Source of the DNA: Kiloniella laminariae DSM 19542
Lineage (GTDB): Bacteria; Pseudomonadota; Alphaproteobacteria; Kiloniellales; Kiloniellaceae
Length of the DNA: 34,169 nucleotides
Assembly (NCBI RefSeq): GCF_000374005.1
Contig: NZ_KB893169.1
Coordinates: 5,388-39,556, forward strand
Direction of reading: 5' to 3'
How positions within the stretch are numbered: position 1 is the stretch's first letter; every line of letters starts with the position of its first letter. The notes beneath the pieces are model-generated. The model did not search any database and had not been told where the DNA came from. It saw nothing but the letters and a program-made list of their open reading frames with translations. The translations under genes and the position numbers were made by a program. Shown here one piece after another: positions 17,837 to 25,361 of the stretch.

Positions 17837-18691
17837 TTAGTTACTAAGTGATGTTTCTGGTACTGCCGCAACGTATTTAGGGATGAGCTGTTCTGTCAGT
17901 TCGTCTCTTGTTTCTGCTATACGCTCCCAGAATTTTTCAGCAAGTTCTGGATACTGGTCAACAAACTGATGACTGAAGATAAGGAAATAATCTTTCGTCG
18001 CTAAGGGCACATCAACCTTCTCAATGGTATCTATATTGTTGGTCGCAAGATAGCTGTCGGCAACAACCTCCTGATCAGCGACACCAACGATACGAGCATT
18101 CTCCAGATTCAGGAAATTGGTTTCCGTGGTTTTCGCCTCTATAACAACCACACCCTTTTTCCTTAAATCAGCAACAATGGAGTATCCGGCATTTGCTCCT
18201 AGCGCTCCGTTCAAATTCAAAAATGACTGTCCGTTCCAATTTAACTCCGTGCCTTTGAGGCGATAAAGAACATAAGACAATACAGCTAGCCTCTTCTCGG
18301 AATCCGGTTTCCCCTCCAGCATGGGAAAGACCCCAAATTCCTGACGCTCAGGCTTAAATGAGAAAATAAAGGCTGCATCCAGCCTGTTCGCTTTGAGTTC
18401 ATGCAGAACACGCCTTCCAGGCAAGCGGATAAACTCGACATCCACTCCAAGCTCTGATGCAACAATACTGATTATTTCAACAGAGATGCCGGGAGGGTCG
18501 AAAGGTAGAGAACTGTTTCCCAGGAAATGTGGAAATGATGCATTATCGTTATAGCCTATGCGCAGTTTCAAATCTGACGCGTAGAGTACTTCTTCACATG
18601 AAAATAAAAGTATCAGTGAAAGAAGCAGCCTCCTGAAAAATCGAAGGTTGATTTCTTTACTTAAACAGATCAGAAGATTAAACAACCTCAA
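17837..18691 (-). CDS. Orphan periplasmic solute-binding protein (SBP_bac_3-like)
   Basis: Transporter substrate-binding domain protein of the amino-acid-binding type. The mature region begins DLKLRIGYNDNASFPHFLG, continues PPGISVEIISIVASELGVDVEFIRLPGRRVLHELKANRLDAAF, and later has ARIVGVADQEVVADSYL and KDYFLIFSHQFVDQYPELAEKFW. The signal peptide is long, ending about LYA. No ATG is available. I chose TTG 18691 because AAGGAG (18698-18703) lies six bases upstream; the in-frame TTG at 18709 has none. There are no permease or ATPase genes beside it, so it may be a sensor-type or degraded transporter part. Base composition is lower in GC than its neighbours. Confidence 0.8.
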   Translation of the reverse strand: MRLFNLLICLSKEINLRFFRRLLLSLILLFSCEEVLYASDLKLRIGYNDNASFPHFLGNSSLPFDPPGISVEIISIVASELGVDVEFIRLPGRRVLHELKANRLDAAFIFSFKPERQEFGVFPMLEGKPDSEKRLAVLSYVLYRLKGTELNWNGQSFLNLNGALGANAGYSIVADLRKKGVVVIEAKTTETNFLNLENARIVGVADQEVVADSYLATNNIDTIEKVDVPLATKDYFLIFSHQFVDQYPELAEKFWERIAETRDELTEQLIPKYVAAVPETSLSN

Positions 18692-18709
18692 AACCAGCTC
18701 CTTGAGCAA

Positions 18710-19041
18710 AGCTCAAAAAGAAAATACAGGACATGTTCTTCAGTCAATCATCAAGAAAAACACTACCTATCACACTACAAACAAAATATACGATCAACTA
18801 TGGGTCGAAACCCTTTAATGCAGATCCTCTTAATAGTATCTCTTATGCTATAAAAAATCCTTAATATTTTATTCCAAGGCCAGAACGTTCAATTTTTTCT
18901 ACCAAAATTCAAATTTCACCCAAAACAACAAAAAACATAGAATATTCACCGACTGGAATATCAAAAACAACTACAGAACATTCTTAAATCGTCTTCAGCG
19001 ATATTCGTCTCTCGGACCAAACTGACAGGGAAACCGCATAA
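18710..19041. other. AT-rich divergent spacer before rlmJ
   Basis: 332 bases with many A and T runs between the solute-binding gene and rlmJ. Short palindromes such as gaacgttc and gaatattc are visible. I see no gene, RNA or clear promoter; it presumably carries promoters for both neighbours. Confidence 0.5.
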
Positions 19042-19824
19042 ATGCTATCATATCAACACCTGTACCATGCAGGCTGTATCGCTGATGTCCATAAACATGC
19101 GGCTTTGTCCATCGTCCTGTCCAAGCTAACAGAAAAGCACAAACCACTTCACTACATGGAAACTCACGCCGGAAGGGGGGTTTATGATTTAACGGCTCCT
19201 GAATCCGAGAAAACCGGGGAAGCGAAAGAAGGTATTCTCAAGGTTTTGGAAAAAGGGCAATGGCCCAAAAAACACCCTTATTTCCATACGATCAGAGAAA
19301 CCAAAAAGAAATATGGACCCGATTTCTACCCGGGTTCACCCGAAGTCGCGCATTGTCTGCTCAGACAAAATGACCATTTACATTTGATGGAACTCCATCC
19401 CGGAGAGTTCTTCGCCCTGAAATCAAATATGCGCGCTCGAAATATTCATCTGCATCATCAGGATGGATACGAAGGTGTGATGGCACTTTCTCCACCAGAA
19501 AGCCGTCGGGGGCTCGTTCTTATTGACCCCAGTTACGAAGTTAAAAGTGAATACAAGGCAGCTGCAGATTTCATTCTGAAATTACACAATAAGTGGCCAG
19601 AAGCTGTCATTATACTATGGTACCCTCTGCTCAAGGATGATCGCCACAAAGAAATGTCTAGCCTGCTCGAAAAAGCAGAACTGCCAAAATTCCGGCACGA
19701 GGAGATTGTTTTTGCGGACCGAAATGCCGTCAGAGGAATGTACGGCAGCGGCTTGATCTATATTAATCTTCCTTCCGGGATTGAAGATGCTCTGATCCAA
19801 TCATCAAAGTTACAAAAGTTATAG
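19042..19824 (+). CDS. rlmJ: 23S rRNA (adenine(2030)-N6)-methyltransferase RlmJ
   Basis: SAM-dependent methylation of A2030 in 23S rRNA. The order of motifs follows E. coli RlmJ: MLSYQHLYHAGCIADVHKH at the N-terminus, HYMETHAGRGVYDL for SAM binding, FYPGSPEVAHCLLR, LMELHPGEF, and the catalytic LIDPSYEVKSEY. The last departs from the DPPY of E. coli (Ser for the second Pro) but keeps the essential Asp and Tyr. The 260 residues are slightly shorter than the 280 of E. coli because the C-terminus is truncated. AGGGA lies about ten bases before ATG 19042. No operon partners. Confidence 0.93.
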   Translation: MLSYQHLYHAGCIADVHKHAALSIVLSKLTEKHKPLHYMETHAGRGVYDLTAPESEKTGEAKEGILKVLEKGQWPKKHPYFHTIRETKKKYGPDFYPGSPEVAHCLLRQNDHLHLMELHPGEFFALKSNMRARNIHLHHQDGYEGVMALSPPESRRGLVLIDPSYEVKSEYKAAADFILKLHNKWPEAVIILWYPLLKDDRHKEMSSLLEKAELPKFRHEEIVFADRNAVRGMYGSGLIYINLPSGIEDALIQSSKLQKL

Positions 19825-19838
19825 CTTTCTACCGCCTA

Positions 19839-19852
19839 TTGATCTTGATCAA
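19839..19852. promoter_or_regulatory. Perfect FNR/Anr/FixK-type box
   Basis: TTGATCTTGATCAA matches the consensus TTGAT-N4-ATCAA at every fixed base. Its centre is at 19845.5. A TATAGA hexamer at 19878-19883 and a start near 19887-19890 would put the box about 41.5 to 44.5 bases upstream, the classic activating position, for the universal stress protein gene at 19956. Confidence 0.75.
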
Positions 19853-19955
19853 TGCTTTTCGATCTCTCTTTGACCAATATAGAAAAAGAGATCGCTGCAT
19901 ATGTAAATTCTGGCGTTTTCAATATTCCGCCTAACAGATTTAGTGGAGGAACAAG

Positions 19956-20780
19956 ATGCTACGGGATATCCAGATTCAAATTGATAATCATCCGGAAAAT
20001 GTAACGCGTATGATGACGGCCCTCCAGCTGGCTGCAAAGCAGGATAGCGTCCATCTTATCGGAGTACATGCTCTCAAGACCCCGGAAGCAATCCTTTACG
20101 GGGCTCCACACGGCATAACAGGCTACTTCCCGGAAGAGGTAATTCAAACTCAACGGGAAAATATTCAGAACCAGGCCAATGAGCTTCGGAAAGTTTTTGA
20201 GGAGCAAGCAGAAAAAGCCGGTATTTCCCATGAATGGCGCCAACTTGAAGGTCGCGAAGTAGATATTGTCGCATTCCATGCCCGCTTTACTGACCTCACA
20301 ATTATCAGCCAGTCCAAAGGCAATTTTGCCGATGAACTTGAATTCTCCGGCTCCTTGTTAATGGAAAACGGCCTACCCATTCTTGCTGTCCCGCATAAAA
20401 AGATCCCGGATGATATCGCGGGGAATATCCTGATCGCCTGGAATGGCTCCCCGGAGGCTGCCAGGGCTGTAAAAGGTGCATTGCCACTTTTAAAAATTGC
20501 CAGGAAAGTTGTCCTTCTTTCTGTTGGAGAAACTGAAGAAGACAGTATTTCCCAGAATGATATCGCCAACCACCTCTCTCGCCATGGAATCATCTGTAAA
20601 CGGAGAACAGAGCAAAGCCCCTTCCCGGAAGATATTATAATGGGAGTAACCCAGAGCGAAGACATCGGACTTATTGTTGCTGGAGCATGGGGGCACAGCC
20701 GCATCAGGGAAATGATTTTTGGCGGAGTTACGAAGAGCCTCTTTGCCAACCAGCAAATCCCGGTCCTCTTGTCTCACTAA
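19956..20780 (+). CDS. Tandem-domain universal stress protein
   Basis: UspA-superfamily protein of 274 residues with two domains. The first (about 1-145) begins MLRDIQIQIDNHPENVTRMM and ends SGSLLMENGLPILAVPHK. The second (about 150-274) begins NILIAWNGSPEAARAVKGALPLL and ends with the ATP-type motif GAWGHSRIREMIFGGVT then PVLLSH. The first domain has lost the glycine-rich motif (SQSKGNFADELEFSGSLL), so only the second is likely to bind nucleotide. GGAGG lies just before ATG 19956, and a perfect FNR-type box lies 104 bases upstream, so induction under low oxygen is likely. It converges on holC. Confidence 0.9.
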   Translation: MLRDIQIQIDNHPENVTRMMTALQLAAKQDSVHLIGVHALKTPEAILYGAPHGITGYFPEEVIQTQRENIQNQANELRKVFEEQAEKAGISHEWRQLEGREVDIVAFHARFTDLTIISQSKGNFADELEFSGSLLMENGLPILAVPHKKIPDDIAGNILIAWNGSPEAARAVKGALPLLKIARKVVLLSVGETEEDSISQNDIANHLSRHGIICKRRTEQSPFPEDIIMGVTQSEDIGLIVAGAWGHSRIREMIFGGVTKSLFANQQIPVLLSH

Positions 20781-20849
20781 TTTTGCAGAATAATCTACAA
20801 GACGACAAAGTGAACGTAACGGTGCAGATGCCACAGCAGAAGGTTACTG

Positions 20850-21305
20850 TTAGGCTTTCTTCTCCCACCCGCCGCGTTCCGTCTGTTGCCAGTAAGTCAG
20901 GTCATGATCTGCAGTTTTCAGATTCTTCCAATGGCTTCGCGCCGCTTGTACAGAAACAGAGTTATTACCATCAAACAAAATGGCGCAGAGCGAGGCTTTT
21001 ACATCAGATAGCTGTTCTGCGCTTGCTCCCTGGATCAGGAAAATGACATCAGCCGATTTAATTTCTGCTGGTTGTACGGTTAACCAGACTGGATGTTCGT
21101 CCTGTACTCCGTCTCGTTTTGTGCCATGTGGCAGAAAAGAATCAGGACGATAGCTCCAGAGAGCCTGGTCGATTTCTGCAAGGCGTTTTTCATCCCCGGA
21201 GAAGACAACAGCTTTCTGCTCCCGCTCCAAAACCTTTTCCAGCATCTTTGGCAAAGCAGATTCCAGCGGTGTTCTGGTCAGATGATAGAATCTAATGTCA
21301 GCCAT
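20850..21305 (-). CDS. holC: DNA polymerase III chi subunit
   Basis: Clamp-loader accessory subunit that links the replicase to single-strand-binding protein. The 151 residues have the HolC pattern: MADIRFYHLTRTPLESALPKMLEKVLEREQKAVV, EIDQALWSYRPDSFLPHGTK, HPVWLT and a C-terminal WKNLKTADHDLTYWQQTERGGW. It lies 57 bases downstream of pepA on the same strand, the standard alphaproteobacterial order. The spacer between the two holds a strong hairpin that could lower holC expression relative to pepA. Confidence 0.92.
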   Translation of the reverse strand: MADIRFYHLTRTPLESALPKMLEKVLEREQKAVVFSGDEKRLAEIDQALWSYRPDSFLPHGTKRDGVQDEHPVWLTVQPAEIKSADVIFLIQGASAEQLSDVKASLCAILFDGNNSVSVQAARSHWKNLKTADHDLTYWQQTERGGWEKKA

Positions 21306-21323
21306 AATTCACGTCATCTCTTG

Positions 21324-21354
21324 GAAGAGCGAACAGCTGCGCTGTTCGCTCTTC
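21324..21354. repeat. Perfect 14-base hairpin between pepA and holC
   Basis: GAAGAGCGAACAGC (21324-21337) and its exact complement (21341-21354) enclose a three-base loop. No T-run follows on either strand, so it may be a processing or stabilising hairpin, a rho-assisted attenuator or a palindromic repeat unit. Confidence 0.85.
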
Positions 21355-21362
21355 TGGATAGG

Positions 21363-22862
21363 TCAAGCTTCGTAGTTATCGGCAACGAAGCGTTCAAGCA
21401 AGCGAACGCCGAACCCCGTCGCCCCTTTTTCTGAAATCGGCTTGTCTTTTGCAGACCAGGCAACGCCGGCAATATCGATATGAACCCAGGGTGTCCCGTT
21501 TTCGATAAACCTTTGCAGGAATTGTGCTGCTGTAATGGATCCGGCAAATCTGCCACCAATATTCTTCATGTCAGCAGCCTCACTATCGATCAGCTTGTCA
21601 TAACAATCAGCCAGCGGCAGACGCCAAACCCGCTCATCAACAGCTTCTCCTGCGGTAACAAGCTTGCTGGATATATCATCACTATTAGAGAAGATACCTG
21701 CGATATCATTGCCCAGAGCAACGAGGATGGCTCCGGTAAGGGTCGCCAGATCGATTATCAGCCGGGGTTTGTACTTTTCCTGAACATAAGACAGAACATC
21801 TGCGAGTACCAGACGCCCCTCTGCATCGGTATTAAGTACCTCAATCGTTTTTCCGGAATAGGACCTTACGATATCTCCGGGACGCTGGGCATTGCCCGAA
21901 GGCATGTTCTCGGCCAACCCGCAGGCCCCGATAACATTGACCTTCGCTTTTCGCCCCGCCAGAGCTTTCATTAGGCCATAGACTGTCCCGGCACCTCCCA
22001 TGTCAAACTTCATGTCCTCCATGCCCGCCGCAGGTTTAAGAGAGATACCTCCCGTATCAAAAGTCACCCCCTTGCCCACAAAAGCCAGAGGTTTCTGCTC
22101 CCGGCTTTCCGGTGCCCCGTTCCATTCCATGATCACGACCTTGGAATCCCTGGCGGACCCCATGCCAACGGCCAGCAGGGCATTCATTCCAAGATCAGCC
22201 ATTTCAGCTTCACCAAGAACCGTGACCTTGACACCCATTGCCTCGAGTTCCTTTGCCTGCTCGGCAAAACTTTCGGGATAGAGGCGGTTTGGTGGTTCTG
22301 ATACCAGTTGGCGGGTAAACAAGACGCCCTGAGCAACTTTCTCAAGCTTCTCAAAAGTAGTCTGGGCATTTTCCGGGGATGCACAATGCACCGTCATTGC
22401 CTTCAAAGAGGGCATGCTCTCGGGCTTGATATTGGTCTTGTAGGTATCAAACCGATAGGACCTCAACAAGGCACCGTGAGACACATGCGCCGCAAGTACG
22501 GCCTCATCCTTGCCTTCTGCCGACAATCCATCGATTGCAATACAGACTTCGGTCTCCCCCTTGCCGGACAGCTCCTTGTATACACGCCCCCCCAGATTCT
22601 CCAGATCAACCACCTTAAGAGCTGACTTCTTGCCAAGGCCTGCCAGGAGAATTCGACTGTTATCAAGGTTTGCTGGAGCGAGAATATCAAGGAGCTCGCC
22701 TGATTTTCCCTTGAAACGGCTGTTTTCCATTGCCCTGAGGATCTTTCCTCCGCAGGCCTTGTCCATGGCCCCTGCTGTTGGGGACAACTCTCCGTCTTCA
22801 TATACGGTGACAACCAGCGCAGCTGTTGTGGGAACATTTCCTGAAATGAAGGAAAACTTCAT
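21363..22862 (-). CDS. pepA: Leucyl aminopeptidase (M17 family)
   Basis: Cytosolic dimetal aminopeptidase, hexameric in the family; E. coli PepA also binds DNA. The 499 residues match full length. The catalytic domain has FVGKGVTFDTGGISLKPAAGMEDMKFDMGGA (metal-binding Lys and Asp) and the diagnostic NTDAEGRLVLADVL (Asp and Glu ligands). The N-terminal domain (about 1-165) is more variable. GAGG lies five bases before ATG 22862. Divergent from lptF, upstream of holC. Confidence 0.97.
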   Translation of the reverse strand: MKFSFISGNVPTTAALVVTVYEDGELSPTAGAMDKACGGKILRAMENSRFKGKSGELLDILAPANLDNSRILLAGLGKKSALKVVDLENLGGRVYKELSGKGETEVCIAIDGLSAEGKDEAVLAAHVSHGALLRSYRFDTYKTNIKPESMPSLKAMTVHCASPENAQTTFEKLEKVAQGVLFTRQLVSEPPNRLYPESFAEQAKELEAMGVKVTVLGEAEMADLGMNALLAVGMGSARDSKVVIMEWNGAPESREQKPLAFVGKGVTFDTGGISLKPAAGMEDMKFDMGGAGTVYGLMKALAGRKAKVNVIGACGLAENMPSGNAQRPGDIVRSYSGKTIEVLNTDAEGRLVLADVLSYVQEKYKPRLIIDLATLTGAILVALGNDIAGIFSNSDDISSKLVTAGEAVDERVWRLPLADCYDKLIDSEAADMKNIGGRFAGSITAAQFLQRFIENGTPWVHIDIAGVAWSAKDKPISEKGATGFGVRLLERFVADNYEA

Positions 22863-23067
22863 GCTATCCTCTTTGAATATGAATTAATGAAACGGTGAAC
22901 AAAATTTGTTACTCGGTCCTCTGAAGTTGACGCAAATCAGAAAACTTTCAAGTGTTCACCCAAATCTCTTTGATCTAACGTAAAAGTTCCACGATTTAAC
23001 TGGACGTGGCAAGGCTGTTCTGGCTATTTCTTCACAGTATATTTTGCGAGACAGATTTCGGACACTG

Positions 23068-24237
23068 ATGCAGATTATCTCACGTTACATGTTATTGCAG
23101 CTGGTTTTATTCGCCATATCCGTCGCGATATCCCTTGCTGTGGCCGTATGGCTGGCGCAATCCCTGCGTTTTGTGGACATGATCGTAAATGATGGTCTGC
23201 CAGCCTCGACCTTCTTCTACTTTGTCATTCTTCTGATGCCCTACTTTCTTGTCATCGTGATTCCGGTCGCAACCTTCTGCTCGGTGTTGTTTATATATAA
23301 CAAGCTCAACACCGACAGCGAGCTGATCGTCCTGAGAGCAGCTGGATTTTCACAATTTCAGCTCGCAGGTCCGGGGATCAAGCTGGGTGTGCTCGCCATG
23401 CTTTGTGTGGTTTCAATCAACCTCTATTTCCTCCCCGCCTCCTACCGCGAATTCAGGGAACTCCAGCACTATTTTCGGGACAATCTCTCCCCCGTCCTTC
23501 TCAAGGAAGGAAAATTCAATACACTTAACAACGAATATACAATTTACTTCAAAGAGAAAACGCCAGCAGGAGAATTAAAGGGACTGCTTGTCCATGACAG
23601 CAGCACCGTCGGTGTTCAGGTCACCTACCTGGCAGAGACTGGAGCACTGTTAAAAGAACAGGATGATTTCAGAGCGATACTCTGGAATGCCAGCCGACAG
23701 GAAATTGATCCTGAAACCGGACGCCTTTCAATTGCCTATTCTGACAAGTATGTGTTGAAATTTGCTAACATCAGCCAGGATGAAGGCGATCGCTGGCTCA
23801 AACCAAGAGAACGCTTCCTCTCGGAGCTTCTTTTTCCCGATTCAGAAAACCCACGAGATTTGGATAATTTTGATGAACTCGTCGCAGCTGGACATTATCG
23901 AATTTCCAGCCCGCTTTTCACCTTGGCAATGGCTTTCATTGCCCTGGCCTGCCTCCTTTCAGGAGAATTCAGCCGACGGGGACAGCTCGGCAGGATAATG
24001 GTCGCCATCTGCTGTATGGGTTTAATGATGTTGGCAATGTTTCTGCTCAAAGACATCACAGAAAAAAACTCAAATCTTATCCCCGTTCTCTATATCTGGC
24101 CACTTGCCGTCATTATGATTTCAGTTTTTGTCCTACAAAAAGCTAAGAGAAACGTTTCACTCAGAAATTCAGAAAGTACTGAAGATGATCAGAAGACTGA
24201 ATCTCGTGACCAGTTAACGGAGCGATCGAGGGGATGA
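23068..24237 (+). CDS. lptF: LPS export permease LptF
   Basis: Inner-membrane half of the LptB2FG ABC exporter that extracts LPS from the inner membrane. N-terminal membrane segments run through ISRYMLLQLVLFAISVAISLAVAVWLAQ and FFYFVILLMPYFLVIVIPVATFCSVLFIYNKL. ELIVLRAAGFS is the coupling helix contacting LptB. A periplasmic beta-jellyroll domain follows (about 130-260), then three C-terminal membrane segments. ATG 23068 (390 residues) is preferred over TTG 23044, which lacks a ribosome-binding site. Its stop overlaps the lptG start (ATGA). The tail is charged, with low-complexity SESTEDDQKTESRDQ. Confidence 0.94.
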   Translation: MQIISRYMLLQLVLFAISVAISLAVAVWLAQSLRFVDMIVNDGLPASTFFYFVILLMPYFLVIVIPVATFCSVLFIYNKLNTDSELIVLRAAGFSQFQLAGPGIKLGVLAMLCVVSINLYFLPASYREFRELQHYFRDNLSPVLLKEGKFNTLNNEYTIYFKEKTPAGELKGLLVHDSSTVGVQVTYLAETGALLKEQDDFRAILWNASRQEIDPETGRLSIAYSDKYVLKFANISQDEGDRWLKPRERFLSELLFPDSENPRDLDNFDELVAAGHYRISSPLFTLAMAFIALACLLSGEFSRRGQLGRIMVAICCMGLMMLAMFLLKDITEKNSNLIPVLYIWPLAVIMISVFVLQKAKRNVSLRNSESTEDDQKTESRDQLTERSRG

Positions 24238-25358
24238 CTGTTTTTCATGAAAAAAGAACTGTAAAACCGGCTTTTATCTCCTGGACCCTCTTCAGTTATT
24301 CCTCCAGAAACTACCTTTTCAGTTTCTTCGGTTTTTTTGCCGTACTTATGGGGGTTGTATTCCTGATTTCCCTGCTCGAAGTGTCAGATGATCTCGAAGA
24401 TAAGGCCGTTCCCTTTTTACAGATCGTAAAAATTGTTCTCTATCGTTTGCCTCAACTGAGCGAGGAAATCATGCCTTTCATGATTCTCTTCGCCGCAATG
24501 GCAACTTTCTGGAAGATGACTCGCGCAAATGAGTTGGTGATTATCAAAACCGCTGGCGTATCAATCTGGGGTATCATTCTCCCTTTCGCTTTTTGTTCTC
24601 TTATGATCGGGGTACTCAGTTTTGCTGTTATAAACCCGATATCTTCTGCTCTCTTCGCCAAAAACAAAGAACTTGAGCAGCTGTACAAAAAAAGCGATCA
24701 GGCCGTTTTCAAAGTTTCAGAAACCGGATTGTGGCTTCGGCAATCAGACGAAACAGGTATCTCCGTCATCCATGCTGGTTCAGTAAACAGCGACCTCTCA
24801 CTCAACAGAGTGATCATCTTTCAGCTGGCCGAAGATGGTGATTTTCTCTCGCGGTACGATTCAACTAAGGCCCAACTGGCTGATGGTAGCTGGATTTTGG
24901 AAAAAGTCTGGCATTCCTTTCCCGGAGAAAAACCAACCTTTCTGGAAGAAACCCGACTGCCGACAGAGCTGACAATGGAAAAAGTACAGGAGAGTTTTGC
25001 CACTCCGAAGTCGATTTCCTTTTGGGAACTTCCCTATTTTATTAACTTGCTTGAAAATGCAGGATTTTCTGCAATCAAGCATAAATTGCAGTTCCACCGC
25101 CTCCTTTCCAAACCTTTTCTGTTTATTGCAATGGTTCTTCTTGCCGCAACCTTTTCAATGCAGCAACATAGACGTGGACGGGTTGGCCTGATGATCCTTT
25201 CCGGTATACTCACCGGGTTTATGCTTTATTTTCTTTCCAACTTTGTTTTTGCGCTGGGGCAATCCGCCAAGGTCCCTATTGCTTTGGCCGCGTGGTCTCC
25301 AGCAGGAGTATCTTTATTGCTAGGCGTTACAATGTTGCTACATCTGGAAGACGGTTAA
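24234..25358 (+). CDS. lptG: LPS export permease LptG
   Basis: Partner of LptF in LPS extraction. The 374 residues have FSYSSRNYLFSFFGFFAVLMGVVFLISLLEVSDDLEDKA, LPQLSEEIMPFMILFAAMATFWKMTRANELVIIKTAGVSIW (coupling helix ELVIIKTAG), a periplasmic domain, and three closing membrane segments (RLLSKPFLFIAMVLLAATFSM, GLMILSGILTGFMLYFLSNFVFALG, LAAWSPAGVSLLLGVTMLLHLE). ATG 24234 overlaps the lptF stop by four bases, so translation is coupled. lptD begins three bases past its stop. Confidence 0.94.
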   Translation: MTVFHEKRTVKPAFISWTLFSYSSRNYLFSFFGFFAVLMGVVFLISLLEVSDDLEDKAVPFLQIVKIVLYRLPQLSEEIMPFMILFAAMATFWKMTRANELVIIKTAGVSIWGIILPFAFCSLMIGVLSFAVINPISSALFAKNKELEQLYKKSDQAVFKVSETGLWLRQSDETGISVIHAGSVNSDLSLNRVIIFQLAEDGDFLSRYDSTKAQLADGSWILEKVWHSFPGEKPTFLEETRLPTELTMEKVQESFATPKSISFWELPYFINLLENAGFSAIKHKLQFHRLLSKPFLFIAMVLLAATFSMQQHRRGRVGLMILSGILTGFMLYFLSNFVFALGQSAKVPIALAAWSPAGVSLLLGVTMLLHLEDG

Positions 25359-25361
25359 GCG

